Shown: positions 42,012 through 50,808 of the stretch, in pieces
How the letters are laid out: the number at the start of each line of letters is the position of its first letter
How positions within the stretch are numbered: the stretch's first letter is position 1
NCBI RefSeq assembly: GCF_014635345.1
Contig: NZ_BMCU01000003.1
Location: 434,001-498,000 of the forward strand
Direction of reading: 5' to 3'
DNA: 64,000 nucleotides
Source: Rhodococcoides trifolii
Lineage (GTDB): Bacteria; Actinomycetota; Actinomycetes; Mycobacteriales; Mycobacteriaceae
Program-made: the position numbers and the translations under genes
The notes under the pieces: model-generated
The model's input: only the letters and a program-made list of their open reading frames with translations
What the model was told of the DNA's origin: nothing
Database searches by the model: none

Positions 42012-43148
42012 ATGGCAGTACCAACGGAAACCGACGTCCGCAGCGCTCTGGCGCGCGTGAACGACCCCGAGATTCGCAAGCCCATCACCGACCTCGGCAT
42101 GGTCAAGAGCGTTCGACTGGGCGACGACTCGTCGGTCGACGTGGGCATCTACCTCACCACCGCTGCGTGCCCCATGCGCACCGAGATCAGCGAGCGTGTT
42201 CGCAAGGCCGTCGCGGACGTGGCCGGTGTCGGCGAGATCCGAGTCGAACTCGACGTCATGAACGACGAGCAGCGCACCGAACTCCGCAAGTCCCTGCGCG
42301 GGGACTCCGCCGAACCGGTCATTCCGTTCGCACAGCCCGGATCGCTCACCCGCGTGTACGCGGTTGCATCCGGTAAGGGTGGAGTCGGAAAGTCCAGTGT
42401 GACGGTCAATCTCGCCGCAGCCATGGCCGCCCGCGGGTTGTCGGTAGGAGTGCTCGACGCCGACATCTACGGGCACTCGGTCCCGCGCATGCTCGGAACC
42501 GACGCAAAGCCCACACAGGTCGAACGCATGATCATGCCGCCGGTGGCGCACGACGTGAAGATGATCTCCATCGCGCAGTTCACGACGGGGAACACCCCGG
42601 TGGTGTGGCGCGGGCCGATGCTCCACCGGGCACTCCAGCAGTTCTTGGCCGACGTGTTCTGGGGTGACCTGGACGTGCTGCTGCTCGACCTCCCCCCGGG
42701 GACCGGCGACGTGGCCATCTCGGTCGCACAGCTCATCCCCGGCGCGGAGATCCTCGTGGTCACCACGCCGCAGCAGGCTGCCGCCGAGGTCGCCGAGCGT
42801 GCCGGCGCCATTGCCCTGCAGACGCGTCAGCGGGTGGTGGGTGTCGTGGAGAACATGTCCTGGCTCGAACTGCCCGACGGATCACGCATGGACATCTTCG
42901 GAACCGGCGGCGGCCAGGCGGTGTCGGAGCGGCTCACCGTCGCCGTCGGCGCGCCGGTGCCGTTGCTGGGTCAGATCCCGCTGGACACCGCAGTCCGCGA
43001 AGCGGGCGACAACGGCGTCCCGATCGTGCTCAGTGCACCGGATTCGCCTGCATCGGTGGCGCTTCGGGGCGTGGCCGACAAGCTGTCGGTGCGCAGTCGC
43101 GGGCTGGTGGGTATGTCGCTGGGAATCGACACCACGCGGCACCTCTGA
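42012..43148 (+). CDS. mrp: Mrp/ApbC-type iron-sulfur carrier ATPase
   Basis: A 378-residue P-loop ATPase of the Mrp/Nbp35 group. An N-terminal MIP18/DUF59 domain (about 1-100) with NDPEIRKPITDLGMV and TTAACPM precedes the deviant Walker A GKGGVGKSS (121-129). Further motifs are DADIYGHSVPRMLG, WRGPMLHRALQQFL, LDLPPGTGDVAIS and the EIL VVTTPQQAAAEVAER switch. The CxxC of some Nbp35-like proteins is not present. Mrp proteins carry and transfer [4Fe-4S] clusters in the cytosol (family knowledge). It is convergent with tatB. Confidence 0.93.
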   Translation: MAVPTETDVRSALARVNDPEIRKPITDLGMVKSVRLGDDSSVDVGIYLTTAACPMRTEISERVRKAVADVAGVGEIRVELDVMNDEQRTELRKSLRGDSAEPVIPFAQPGSLTRVYAVASGKGGVGKSSVTVNLAAAMAARGLSVGVLDADIYGHSVPRMLGTDAKPTQVERMIMPPVAHDVKMISIAQFTTGNTPVVWRGPMLHRALQQFLADVFWGDLDVLLLDLPPGTGDVAISVAQLIPGAEILVVTTPQQAAAEVAERAGAIALQTRQRVVGVVENMSWLELPDGSRMDIFGTGGGQAVSERLTVAVGAPVPLLGQIPLDTAVREAGDNGVPIVLSAPDSPASVALRGVADKLSVRSRGLVGMSLGIDTTRHL

Positions 43149-43158
43149 GAAGCCTCGC

Positions 43159-43572
43159 TCAGGTCGCGTCGGAATCGATCGGTGGACGCTCGCCGGCCGA
43201 GAGTGATGCGCTCGGCGGCTTCTTGGTCAGATCCGCAGCGGCGTTGCCACCGGTCGACTTCGGTGGCGTCTGACCCTTCTCGAAATTACCGGTGAAGATC
43301 GAATCGTCGCCGTCGAGAAGGTGTTTCGTGATCACCGCGCGTGGTGTCATGCCGCGAAGTTGGTTGAGATCCGCTAGTGGCTTGCGGAAGTCGTCGAAGT
43401 CGGTACCGAGCTCGTCCTTGAGTTGCTGACTGGCTCCGCTGGCGTACTCACGCACCTGACGCATCGTCTGAGTCACCCAGCTGACTGCGCCGGGCAGCCG
43501 GTCCGGGCCGAGAATCACGAGTGCCGCGACGAGTAGAACCATCAACTCGCCCCAGCCAATGTTGGCGAACAC
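43159..43572 (-). CDS. tatB: Sec-independent (Tat) translocase subunit TatB
   Basis: A 137-residue TatB: a short N-terminal membrane helix (MFANIGWGELMVLLVAALVILGPDRLP) with the TatA/B hinge GPDRLP, then an amphipathic helix and a long polar tail. With TatC it receives twin-arginine signal peptides. Its position downstream of sigE-rseA-htrA is the same as in mycobacteria. The start is GTG 43572; minus-strand TAGTCT ends 6 nt before it, so a separate leaderless transcript is possible in addition to read-through from htrA, which ends 35 nt upstream. Confidence 0.93.
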   Translation of the reverse strand: MFANIGWGELMVLLVAALVILGPDRLPGAVSWVTQTMRQVREYASGASQQLKDELGTDFDDFRKPLADLNQLRGMTPRAVITKHLLDGDDSIFTGNFEKGQTPPKSTGGNAAADLTKKPPSASLSAGERPPIDSDAT

Positions 43573-43578
43573 ACCGCA

Positions 43579-43584
43579 AGACTA
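43579..43584 (-). promoter_or_regulatory. Putative -10 hexamer (TAGTCT) for tatB
   Basis: On the minus strand TAGTCT is followed by 6 nt and GTG 43572. It sits in the 34-nt gap after htrA and would give tatB an independent leaderless transcript. Confidence 0.4.
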
Positions 43585-43606
43585 CGTGGTCCTCACCTCC
43601 GGCGTC

Positions 43607-45085
43607 TCAGTCGGAGATCGTGGTGACCGATACGTCCACTACGCGCCCCGACCGCACCAGCTGGATCGGTACGGTCTCGCCGATGGCGCGCTCCTGCACT
43701 GCGACGATGAGCTCGTCGGAACTCGCGACGGTGCGGTCGCCCACCTTGACGACGACGTCGCCCTCGACGATGCCGGACTGCGCAGCCGGGCTTCCCGCCA
43801 CGACGTTCGCGACCTGAGCACCGCTCAGCGCGTCGTTGACCACGGTTCGAGCGTTGATGCCGATGGTGGCGTGGTGCATCTCGCCGTCACGGATCAGGGT
43901 CTGGGCGACGCGGGTCACGGTGTCGATCGGGATGGCGAAGCCGAGGCCTACGGATCCACCGCTCTCGCTCCGGATCGCGGAGTTGATCCCGATGACACGG
44001 CCCTCGAAGTCGACCAGCGGGCCGCCGGAGTTACCGGGGTTGATGGCCGCGTCGGTCTGGACGGCGTCGATGACGGCGTCGGTGTCGGTCCCCTCGCCGG
44101 ACAGGCTGACGGGACGATTCTGCGCGCTGACGATGCCACTGGTGACGGTCTTGCTCAGCCCCAGTGGGGAGCCGATCGCCACGACCTCGTCGCCCACCTG
44201 AACGTCGGACGACGTGCCGAGTTGTGCGACGGTCAGGCCGGCCACGTCCGTCTTGATCACGGCGAGGTCGGTCTTGGTGTCGCGCCCGACGATGCTCCCG
44301 GGCACCTTCGTTCCGTCGGAGAAGGTGACCGACAGGGTGGCCGACGGGTTGGTGGCGGCCATGGAGATCACATGGTTGTTGGTGACGATGTAACCCGCGG
44401 GGTCGATCACCACACCGGAGCCGGTTCCGGCACCGTCACCGAACGTCACCTGGATCGAGACGACCGCGGGCAGTACCGCTTCGGCGACGCGCGCAACCTG
44501 GCCCTGCGGCGCTTCTCCCGTGTCCTGGGTGAGCGATACGCGAGAGCTGGTCAGCGACCCGCCGAGACCGGCCGTGAGGCTACCGACCAGACCGCCGACC
44601 AGGGCGATGACCAACGCCACCACTCCGAGCGCGGCCAGTGCACGAGGAGAGACGCGGTTGCCGAACAGGACCTCGCGCACCCCGAGTTTGCGCCCCGGCG
44701 TGCGCTCCGGCTCCGCCTCTTCGGGCGCGCCCGGTCGTCCGAGAGTCACCGGCGAATTCGGGTCCCGCCATGGATCCTCCGGCGCCTGCTCGACGGTGGC
44801 GACACTGTCCGAATTCGGTTCGCGCACAAGAGATTCGTGCACACCCTCCGGTCTGCCGAACGCCTGCTCGAGAACCGGGTCAGGTGGTGCGACGGCAATC
44901 GAACCCGACGGGGACCGGCGGGCAGACGGCCCGGCGAACGAGCCGTCGACGCCCCTGGGACGTGCGAAGGCACGGGCGGAGTGTGCATCGACGGACGGAC
45001 GGTAGACGGGCCGCGGTGGGAGCCGGGGCGGATCTTCACGCACCGAACTCGTGCCGGAGGAGCCGTCGAAGTCGTCGGAACTCAC
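43607..45085 (-). CDS. htrA: HtrA-family membrane serine protease with PDZ domain
   Basis: A 492-residue DegP-type protease. A disordered Pro/Arg-rich cytoplasmic N-terminus (~150 residues) leads to one transmembrane helix (ALAALGVVALVIALVGGLVG). The trypsin-like domain has the triad His in TNNHVISM, Asp in TKTDLAVIKT and Ser in NPGNSGGPL. A C-terminal PDZ domain (AQSGIVEGDVVVKVGDRTV) closes it. It degrades misfolded envelope proteins and, in mycobacteria, is part of the SigE stress circuit. The start is GTG 45085. Confidence 0.95.
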   Translation of the reverse strand: MSSDDFDGSSGTSSVREDPPRLPPRPVYRPSVDAHSARAFARPRGVDGSFAGPSARRSPSGSIAVAPPDPVLEQAFGRPEGVHESLVREPNSDSVATVEQAPEDPWRDPNSPVTLGRPGAPEEAEPERTPGRKLGVREVLFGNRVSPRALAALGVVALVIALVGGLVGSLTAGLGGSLTSSRVSLTQDTGEAPQGQVARVAEAVLPAVVSIQVTFGDGAGTGSGVVIDPAGYIVTNNHVISMAATNPSATLSVTFSDGTKVPGSIVGRDTKTDLAVIKTDVAGLTVAQLGTSSDVQVGDEVVAIGSPLGLSKTVTSGIVSAQNRPVSLSGEGTDTDAVIDAVQTDAAINPGNSGGPLVDFEGRVIGINSAIRSESGGSVGLGFAIPIDTVTRVAQTLIRDGEMHHATIGINARTVVNDALSGAQVANVVAGSPAAQSGIVEGDVVVKVGDRTVASSDELIVAVQERAIGETVPIQLVRSGRVVDVSVTTISD

Positions 45086-45142
45086 GCGCGCACGTACTCC
45101 CTCATCCGCAGTGTCGGCGTCGAAACACGCCCTGAGCCGACT

Positions 45143-45487
45143 CTACTTGCGGCGGAATCGCGCACTCACGACGGAGCCGAGTCCATGCAACCTCGACGTG
45201 GGATCGCCGAGCGCGCGGTCGCCGGAATTGTGCGGGGTGCAATGTGGAATCTGATTGAGCACGCCGAGGAGCGAATGCGGCATCGAGACTTCCGCGGACG
45301 CCCGCAGGACACCCCGTGCCTGCTGCTGTGCATCGACCTCGGCCGCACACGAAGGGCACTCGGACACGTGGTGAGCGGCGCGCAGGTAGGCGTTCATGCG
45401 CAGCTCGCCGTCGACGTAGGCCGCAACGGCCTCACTCGCCAGATGCTCGGTAGGGCTGAACTGACGAGGTTTGCGTGCCTGTGTCAT
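45143..45487 (-). CDS. rseA: Anti-sigma-E factor RseA (ZAS type)
   Basis: A 114-residue cytoplasmic anti-sigma factor with the zinc-associated ZAS motif H40-x3-C44-x2-C47 (HHVSECPSC). It binds SigE and releases it on oxidation or proteolysis; in mycobacteria phosphorylation and ClpC1P2 control it. A very strong GGAGGAGGAG ribosome binding site precedes ATG 45487. It follows sigE (77 nt) and precedes htrA (57 nt) on the same strand, so the operon is sigE-rseA-htrA. Confidence 0.93.
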   Translation of the reverse strand: MTQARKPRQFSPTEHLASEAVAAYVDGELRMNAYLRAAHHVSECPSCAAEVDAQQQARGVLRASAEVSMPHSLLGVLNQIPHCTPHNSGDRALGDPTSRLHGLGSVVSARFRRK

Positions 45488-45564
45488 TCACTCCTCCTCC
45501 GATCGAATCCGGCGCGAGACGATCCGTCACCGCGGTCCACTACGAATGTACCGCCGCGTCGGGG

Positions 45565-46212
45565 TCAGCGTGCGACGTACGACGCGCGATCCTGGACGCC
45601 CTGATGAGCGGCGAGGTGATCACGCAGGGCTTGACGTCCGCGGTGGATGCGGCTGCGGACGGTCCCGAGCTTCACACCGAGGGTCGCACCGATCTCCTCG
45701 TACGACAGGCCTTCGATGTCGCAGAGCACGATGGCGGCGCGGAACTCCGGGGCCAACGAGTCGAGCGCGGCCTGCAGTTCGGGGTCGAGACGCGCGTCGT
45801 GGTAGATCTGCTCGGGGTCGGGCCGATCGGACGGAACTCTGTCGTAGTCCTCCGGCAGCGCCTCCATCCGGATGCGGTTGCGGCGACGGACCATGTCGAG
45901 AAACAGGTTGGTGGTGATGCGGTGCAGCCAGCCCTCGAACGTTCCCGGCTGGTAGTTCTGCAGCGAACGGAACACACGGATGAAGGTGTCCTGCGTGAGA
46001 TCTTCTGCGTCCTGCGCATTGCCGGACAGGCGGTAAGCAAGACGGTAGACACGATCGCCGTGCTCGCGGACGAGGTCGTCCCACGTCGGCATGGCGGACT
46101 GATCACCGGTGGCGTCGAAGACTGCCGTGCCGGACAGATCGTCGGTGTCGGGTGACTGGGTTGCGGTGACGGGCGCGGGCAGTTCTGCGTGATCGCGGGG
46201 GGCATTGATCAT
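45565..46212 (-). CDS. sigE: ECF sigma factor SigE
   Basis: A 215-residue ECF sigma factor. Region 2 includes [37 protein letters not shown] and [19 protein letters not shown]; region 4 includes [42 protein letters not shown]. It directs envelope-stress transcription in mycobacteria. AGGAGGAA precedes the ATG by about 11 nt. A GGAACA...GGTTG promoter-like element upstream suggests autoregulation. The divergent neighbour is an O-methyltransferase gene. Confidence 0.95.
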   Translation of the reverse strand: MINAPRDHAELPAPVTATQSPDTDDLSGTAVFDATGDQSAMPTWDDLVREHGDRVYRLAYRLSGNAQDAEDLTQDTFIRVFRSLQNYQPGTFEGWLHRITTNLFLDMVRRRNRIRMEALPEDYDRVPSDRPDPEQIYHDARLDPELQAALDSLAPEFRAAIVLCDIEGLSYEEIGATLGVKLGTVRSRIHRGRQALRDHLAAHQGVQDRASYVAR

Positions 46213-46283
46213 GTGGATCGGTGGTTCCTCCTACTCGAAGGCCGCTGATGGTCCGTGGCCCGAGGGTGAAGCAATACCCGGTA

Positions 46284-46310
46284 CAACCGTAGGAAAAACC
46301 GGTTTGTTCC
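46284..46310 (-). promoter_or_regulatory. sigE: Candidate ECF (SigE/SigH-type) promoter of sigE
   Basis: On the minus strand GGAACA (46310-46305) is followed by 15 nt and CGGTTG (46289-46284). This is close to the GGAAY-N16-18-GTT pattern of actinobacterial SigE/SigH promoters. It lies about 72 nt before the sigE ATG. Confidence 0.6.
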
Positions 46311-46439
46311 TGACGCTGCTGGTACTCGGAGACGGTCAACGTCTCGCCTGATCGCGATGTCACCGATCATGTCCGACCATGATGTGGCCGAAGTATGAGC
46401 AAGCTGAGCGTGCCCTGAGAATCTTGCCGAGCAGCGCGA

Positions 46440-46445
46440 TAGCCT
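46440..46445 (+). promoter_or_regulatory. Putative -10 hexamer (TAGCCT) for GTG 46452
   Basis: TAGCCT is followed by 6 nt and GTG 46452 of the O-methyltransferase gene. No Shine-Dalgarno element is present. Confidence 0.4.
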
Positions 46446-46451
46446 CGTGAC

Positions 46452-47093
46452 GTGCCTGCCGACGCCGAGAAGATGCTGTCCTATGCCGAGAACTCCGTCG
46501 TCGAGGACGACGTCCTCGTCGCCGCGCGCGAACGGGCCGTCGACCTCGGTGCGTCGCCCGTCCCCCCGGCTGTCGGCGCCGTCCTGTCGATGTTCGCTCA
46601 GATGCTCGGCGCTCGTACCGTCGTCGAGGTGGGAACCGGCGCGGGCGTGAGCGGGCTGTGGCTGCTGGACGGCATGCGCAGCGACGGGGTGCTCACCACG
46701 ATCGACTCCGAACCCGAACACCAGCGGGCGGCGCGGGAAGCATTCAAGGCCGGCGGCATCAGCGCCTCGAGGACCCGACTCATCAACGGCCGCGCATCCG
46801 ACGTGCTGCCGCGACTCGCGGATGCGGGCTACGACCTGGTTTTCGTCGACACCTCGCCGCGCGACCACGTGGCGTTCGTGACCGAGGGCGTGCGGTTGCT
46901 TCGGCCCGGCGGCGCGCTGATCCTGCACGGCGCACTCCTCGGCGGGCGGGTGGCCGATGCGTCGCAGCGGGACGCAGCCACCGTCGCCGTCCGCGCCGCC
47001 GCACGGCTGATCGCCGAGGACGAGCGGTTGACGCCGGTGCTGCTACCCCTGGGCGACGGCCTGCTCTGCGCGTCGCGCGTGAACGAGGGCTGA
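46452..47093 (+). CDS. SAM-dependent O-methyltransferase
   Basis: A 213-residue class I methyltransferase of the CCoAMT/O-methyltransferase 3 family. SAM motifs are [19 protein letters not shown] (about 56-74), [16 protein letters not shown] and [15 protein letters not shown], with a PGG strand ([17 protein letters not shown]) after it. It corresponds to Rv1220c in the same position beside sigE. The methyl acceptor is unknown. It is divergent from sigE and convergent with glgC, and the start is GTG 46452. Confidence 0.88.
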   Translation: MPADAEKMLSYAENSVVEDDVLVAARERAVDLGASPVPPAVGAVLSMFAQMLGARTVVEVGTGAGVSGLWLLDGMRSDGVLTTIDSEPEHQRAAREAFKAGGISASRTRLINGRASDVLPRLADAGYDLVFVDTSPRDHVAFVTEGVRLLRPGGALILHGALLGGRVADASQRDAATVAVRAAARLIAEDERLTPVLLPLGDGLLCASRVNEG

Positions 47094-47103
47094 TTCCGAG
47101 GGG

Positions 47104-48318
47104 CTAGATCCAGATGCCCTTGCCGACGGCGACGACTCCACCGGCGGACACGGCGAACCGTTCCTTGTCGCGCTCGAGGTCGACACCGATGATTTCACCG
47201 TCACCGACCACGACGTTCTTGTCCAGGATGGCGTTGCGGACGACCGCGTTCTTGCCGATGCGCACTCCGGGCATGATGACGCTGCCCTCGACCGTCGCGC
47301 CGGCGTCGATCATGACCGACGAGCTCAGTACCGAATTGCGGACCGTGGCCGCGGAGAGAATGGATCCCGCACCGACGATCGACTCCTGAGCGAGGCCACC
47401 CTGCACGAACTTCGCGGGCGCGAGGTTCTCCGCGGCACCGCGTATGGGCCACCGCTTGTTGTAGAGGTTGAAGATCGGGTGCACCGACACCAGGTCCATG
47501 TGCGCGTCGTAGAACGCGTCGAGGGTTCCGACGTCACGCCAGTAGCCCTTGTCCCGCTCGGTAGCACCCGGAACGATGTTGTCCTTGAAGTCGTACACCG
47601 ACGCCATTCCCGCGTCGACGAGAGCGGGAATGATGTTGCCGCCCATGTCGTGATCGGAATCGGTGTTCTCCGAATCGGCACGAATGGTGTCGATCAGAAC
47701 CTTCGTGGTGAACACGTAATTGCCCATGGACGCGAACGTCATGGTGGGGTCGTCCGGAGTGCCCGGCGGGTCCGACGGCTTCTCGAGAAACTGCGTGATG
47801 TTGCCCGACGCATCGGAATCGATGCACCCGAACGCCGACGCTTCCTCACGGGGAACGCGGATACCCGCCACCGTGACTCCTGCGCCGGAGTCGATGTGCT
47901 GCTGCACCATCTGCTCCGGGTCCATCCGGTACACGTGATCGGCACCGAACACCACGATGTACTCGGGGTCCTCGTCGTACACCAGGTTCATCGACTGGAA
48001 GATGGCGTCTGCGCTGCCGGTGTACCACCGCGGTCCGAGACGCTGCTGCGCAGGAACCGGAGTGATGTATTCACCACCGAAGCCGGACAGTCTCCACGTC
48101 TGGGAGATGTGCCGGTCCAACGAGTGCGACTTGTACTGCGTCAGCACACACAATCGTAGATATCCGGCGTTGACGAGATTGCTCAGTACGAAATCGATCA
48201 ACCGGTAAGCGCCACCGAAGGGGACTGCGGGTTTTGCCCGGTCCGCCGTCATCGGATACAGGCGTTTGCCCTCGCCTCCGGCGAGCACGATTCCGAGCAC
48301 ATGCGGCTGGGTCCTCAC
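47104..48318 (-). CDS. glgC: Glucose-1-phosphate adenylyltransferase GlgC
   Basis: A 404-residue ADP-glucose pyrophosphorylase. The N-terminal [21 protein letters not shown]-like segment ([18 protein letters not shown]) binds [23 protein letters not shown] and [10 protein letters not shown] hold the catalytic Asp. The C-terminal ~110 residues are a left-handed beta-helix ([18 protein letters not shown]). It forms ADP-glucose for glycogen and maltose-1-phosphate synthesis. It is divergent from glgM; GTG 48318 is leaderless by -10 spacing. Confidence 0.95.
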   Translation of the reverse strand: MRTQPHVLGIVLAGGEGKRLYPMTADRAKPAVPFGGAYRLIDFVLSNLVNAGYLRLCVLTQYKSHSLDRHISQTWRLSGFGGEYITPVPAQQRLGPRWYTGSADAIFQSMNLVYDEDPEYIVVFGADHVYRMDPEQMVQQHIDSGAGVTVAGIRVPREEASAFGCIDSDASGNITQFLEKPSDPPGTPDDPTMTFASMGNYVFTTKVLIDTIRADSENTDSDHDMGGNIIPALVDAGMASVYDFKDNIVPGATERDKGYWRDVGTLDAFYDAHMDLVSVHPIFNLYNKRWPIRGAAENLAPAKFVQGGLAQESIVGAGSILSAATVRNSVLSSSVMIDAGATVEGSVIMPGVRIGKNAVVRNAILDKNVVVGDGEIIGVDLERDKERFAVSAGGVVAVGKGIWI

Positions 48319-48325
48319 ATCTCAC

Positions 48326-48331
48326 AACCTA
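48326..48331 (-). promoter_or_regulatory. glgC: Putative -10 hexamer (TAGGTT) for glgC
   Basis: On the minus strand TAGGTT is followed by 7 nt and GTG 48318. Together with TACGTT for glgM it makes a pair of divergent leaderless promoters within 78 nt. Confidence 0.5.
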
Positions 48332-48383
48332 TCCGTTTCGAGCGGCCCGCGTCGGATATAGCCCAACAGAGCCTGTGAAGCGT

Positions 48384-48389
48384 TACGTT
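48384..48389 (+). promoter_or_regulatory. glgM: Putative -10 hexamer (TACGTT) for glgM
   Basis: TACGTT is followed by 7 nt and ATG 48397. No Shine-Dalgarno element lies between them. Confidence 0.5.
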
Positions 48390-48396
48390 TCTACCC

Positions 48397-49563
48397 ATGC
48401 GAGTTGCCATGATGACCAAGGAATACCCGCCCGAGATCTATGGCGGTGCGGGAGTTCACGTTACCCAACTGGTCGACCGCCTTCGGAATCTCTGCGAAGT
48501 CGACGTGCATTGCATGGGCGCCCCCCGTGACACCGCCACCGTGCACCAACCGGACCCGGCGCTCGAGGGCGCGAACTCCGCGCTCGTCACGCTGTCGACC
48601 GAGCTGAGGATGGCCGCGGCCGCGGACGGCGCCGACGTGGTGCATTCACACACTTGGTACACCGGGCTCGCAGGCCACCTCGCCGGCGAATTGTTCGGCG
48701 TTCCCCACGTTCTCACCGCACATTCGCTCGAGCCGCGCCGGCCGTGGAAGGCCGAACAGCTCGGCGGTGGTTACCGCATCTCGTCGTGGTCCGAGCGCAA
48801 CGCGATGGAATACGCCGACGCCGTCATCGCGGTCAGCGACGGCATGAAGCTCGATGTGCTGGACTGCTATCCGAACATCGATCCCGGCCGAGTTCATGTG
48901 GTGCGCAACGGAATCGACACCGAGGTGTGGCACGCGGGCGGCCCCGCCGACCCGTCCGCGTCGTCCCTGCAGAAGATCGGCGTCGATCCGTCGGCGCCGA
49001 TCGTCGCGTTCGTCGGGAGGATCACCCGGCAGAAGGGTGTCGGTCACCTCGTGGCCGCGGCACACGATTTCGATCCGTCGATCCAGCTGGTGCTGTGCGC
49101 CGGCGCCCCCGACACCCCCGAGATCGCGGCCGAGACCGAACGGGCCGTCGCCGAGCTGTCCGACAAGCGCGGCAACGTCTTCTGGGTCCGGGAAATGCTA
49201 CCCACGGAACAGGTTCGCGAAATCCTTTCGGCAGCAACGGTGTTCGTGTGCCCGTCGGTGTACGAACCGCTCGGAATCGTCAACCTCGAAGCCATGGCCT
49301 GCGAAACCGCGGTCGTGGCGTCCGACGTGGGCGGTATCCCCGAGGTGGTCGTGGACGGCAGCACCGGCACCCTGGTCCATTACGGCGAATCCGACACCGC
49401 GGCCTTCGAACACGATCTCGCCGACGCCGTCAACTCGCTCGCCGCGGACACGAGCACAGCCACGAAGATGGGCGTCGCAGGGCGCGAGCGGGCGGTATCG
49501 GAGTTCTCCTGGGAATCGATCGCGCAGCAAACCGTCGAGGTGTACGAAGCAGCTCAGCGCTGA
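48397..49563 (+). CDS. glgM: GT4 alpha-maltose-1-phosphate synthase (GlgM/GlgA type)
   Basis: A 388-residue GT-B glycosyltransferase of the actinobacterial GlgA/GlgM group. Supporting segments are MRVAMMTKEYPPEIYGGAGV with the KxGG-like glycine loop, HSHTWYTGLAGHLAGEL, HSLEPRRPWKAEQLGGGY, VVRNGIDTEVW, VGRITRQKGVGHLV and CPSVYEPLGIVNLEAMAC (E-x7-E). In mycobacteria it joins ADP-glucose and glucose-1-phosphate to maltose-1-phosphate for the GlgE route to alpha-glucan. It is divergent from glgC, which supplies its donor. Confidence 0.92.
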   Translation: MRVAMMTKEYPPEIYGGAGVHVTQLVDRLRNLCEVDVHCMGAPRDTATVHQPDPALEGANSALVTLSTELRMAAAADGADVVHSHTWYTGLAGHLAGELFGVPHVLTAHSLEPRRPWKAEQLGGGYRISSWSERNAMEYADAVIAVSDGMKLDVLDCYPNIDPGRVHVVRNGIDTEVWHAGGPADPSASSLQKIGVDPSAPIVAFVGRITRQKGVGHLVAAAHDFDPSIQLVLCAGAPDTPEIAAETERAVAELSDKRGNVFWVREMLPTEQVREILSAATVFVCPSVYEPLGIVNLEAMACETAVVASDVGGIPEVVVDGSTGTLVHYGESDTAAFEHDLADAVNSLAADTSTATKMGVAGRERAVSEFSWESIAQQTVEVYEAAQR

Positions 49564-49578
49564 TTCACACTTGTCGAT

Positions 49579-50430
49579 TCACCGGACTACTACGTAGACC
49601 CCGATGACCACCGAGACCGTCACGGCGAACGGGTCGGGCAGGGAGCGAATTTGATCGGACCGCTCCGCGGGTGAAATGTGGCGCGCGGACGGTCCCATCG
49701 CCACGACACCCTCGATCGCCCGGTGGTCCATCGACACCGTGAAGGTCACGGGTCGGCGGGAGACGCGTTCGAAGACCCCGGCCATGGAATCACCGAGGCG
49801 TCGGTTCTTCTCGGAGTCCACGCGCACCAGGCCGAGAGCGCCCACCAGTTCTTCGAGGTGATGCTCGGTCGGTGTCAGCACCACGAGGCGCCCGTCGTCG
49901 CGCAGAACTCGGCGCAGTTCCGCCGTGTTGCGCGGGGAGAACACCGACGTGACCACGTCGATCACCCCGGCCCGGACCGGTAGCTGCTGCCACACGTCGG
50001 CCACGACCGACGCGATACGTGGGTGCGCCCTGGCCGCCCGACGCGCAGCAGCCTTCGACACGTCGATACCGAGTCCGGTCGTCTCCGTCGAGGTGTCGAG
50101 GATCCGCGCCAGATAGTGACCGGTGCCGACCCCCACGTCGAGTACTCGGCCCACTGCGGGCGACTCGGCGACGGCGTCGGCGACCGCACTCATCAGCGGG
50201 TCGTAGTGTCCGGAATCCAGGAAGTCGCCGCGCGCGGCCACCATGTCCGCCGAATCGCCCACGATCTTGCCCGCCGAGCCCGGGAGCAGGCTGACGTATC
50301 CCTGCCTGGCCACGTCGAAGGTGTGCCCGCGCTCGCAGACGAGTTCGGCTGCCGTCGATTCAGGGGTGTCGAGTTCGAGACCGGCGCCGCAGTGCGGGCA
50401 CGCGAGCAGGTCCACCGCGTCGGCTAACAC
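49579..50430 (-). CDS. 23S rRNA (guanine-N1)-methyltransferase, RlmA family
   Basis: A 283-residue RlmA/TlrB-type methyltransferase. An N-terminal zinc finger (LLACPHCGAGLEL ... CERGHTFDVARQGYVSLL) supplies Cys/Cys/Cys/His ligands and is diagnostic. The SAM domain has VLDVGVGTGHYLARI and DVVTSVFSPRNTAELRRVL. These enzymes methylate G745 or G748 of 23S rRNA in helix 35, and the TlrB branch gives tylosin/mycinosyl-macrolide resistance; which branch is not decidable by eye. GTG 50430. It is convergent with glgM. Confidence 0.88.
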   Translation of the reverse strand: MLADAVDLLACPHCGAGLELDTPESTAAELVCERGHTFDVARQGYVSLLPGSAGKIVGDSADMVAARGDFLDSGHYDPLMSAVADAVAESPAVGRVLDVGVGTGHYLARILDTSTETTGLGIDVSKAAARRAARAHPRIASVVADVWQQLPVRAGVIDVVTSVFSPRNTAELRRVLRDDGRLVVLTPTEHHLEELVGALGLVRVDSEKNRRLGDSMAGVFERVSRRPVTFTVSMDHRAIEGVVAMGPSARHISPAERSDQIRSLPDPFAVTVSVVIGVYVVVR

Positions 50431-50456
50431 GCGTCACCGAGCTCGGCGAAGAACAA

Positions 50457-50486
50457 ACCCCACCGACCGCGAACGGTCGGTGGGGT
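50457..50486 (-). terminator. Strong intrinsic terminator after the DUF3117 gene
   Basis: ACCCCACCGACCG and CGGTCGGTGGGGT form a perfect 13-bp stem around a 4-nt loop. On the minus strand it is followed by TTTGTTCTTC, giving a T-rich tail. It lies just beyond the stop of the 55-residue gene. Confidence 0.88.
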
Positions 50487-50506
50487 GTTGTCGATCGGAC
50501 GTACCG

Positions 50507-50674
50507 TCAGCCGGTCACGCCCTTCAGTTCGTCGCCCAGTGCTGCTGCCTCTTCGGGTGTCAGTTCGACGACCAGACGTCCTCCACCCTCGAGTGGAACC
50601 CTCATGACGATTCCTCGTCCTTCTTTGGTTGCCTCGAGGGGACCGTCCCCGGTCCGGGGCTTCATGGCCGCCAT
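50507..50674 (-). CDS. DUF3117 small conserved protein (55 residues)
   Basis: A 55-residue protein beginning MAAMKPRTGDGPLEATKEGR and ending GDELKGVTG, with a central VMRVPLEGGGRLVVELTPEE. It is highly conserved in actinobacteria as DUF3117 (Rv1211 in M. tuberculosis). One report describes calmodulin-like calcium binding for the Mtb protein; I regard its cellular role as unsettled. GGAGGTAG is a strong ribosome binding site 9 nt before ATG 50674. It has its own terminator and the same neighbours as in mycobacteria. Confidence 0.92.
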   Translation of the reverse strand: MAAMKPRTGDGPLEATKEGRGIVMRVPLEGGGRLVVELTPEEAAALGDELKGVTG

Positions 50675-50808
50675 TCGCTGCTACCTCCAGATCTGCGCGA
50701 ACCTGCTCTGCGCCTCGACTGTTGCTCATTTCTCTCCCGCCGACGCGCGACGAGGTCCTTCGTCCATTCTTCCCTATCCCCGCTCGAGGCGGGAATCGGA
50801 CTGCCGGT

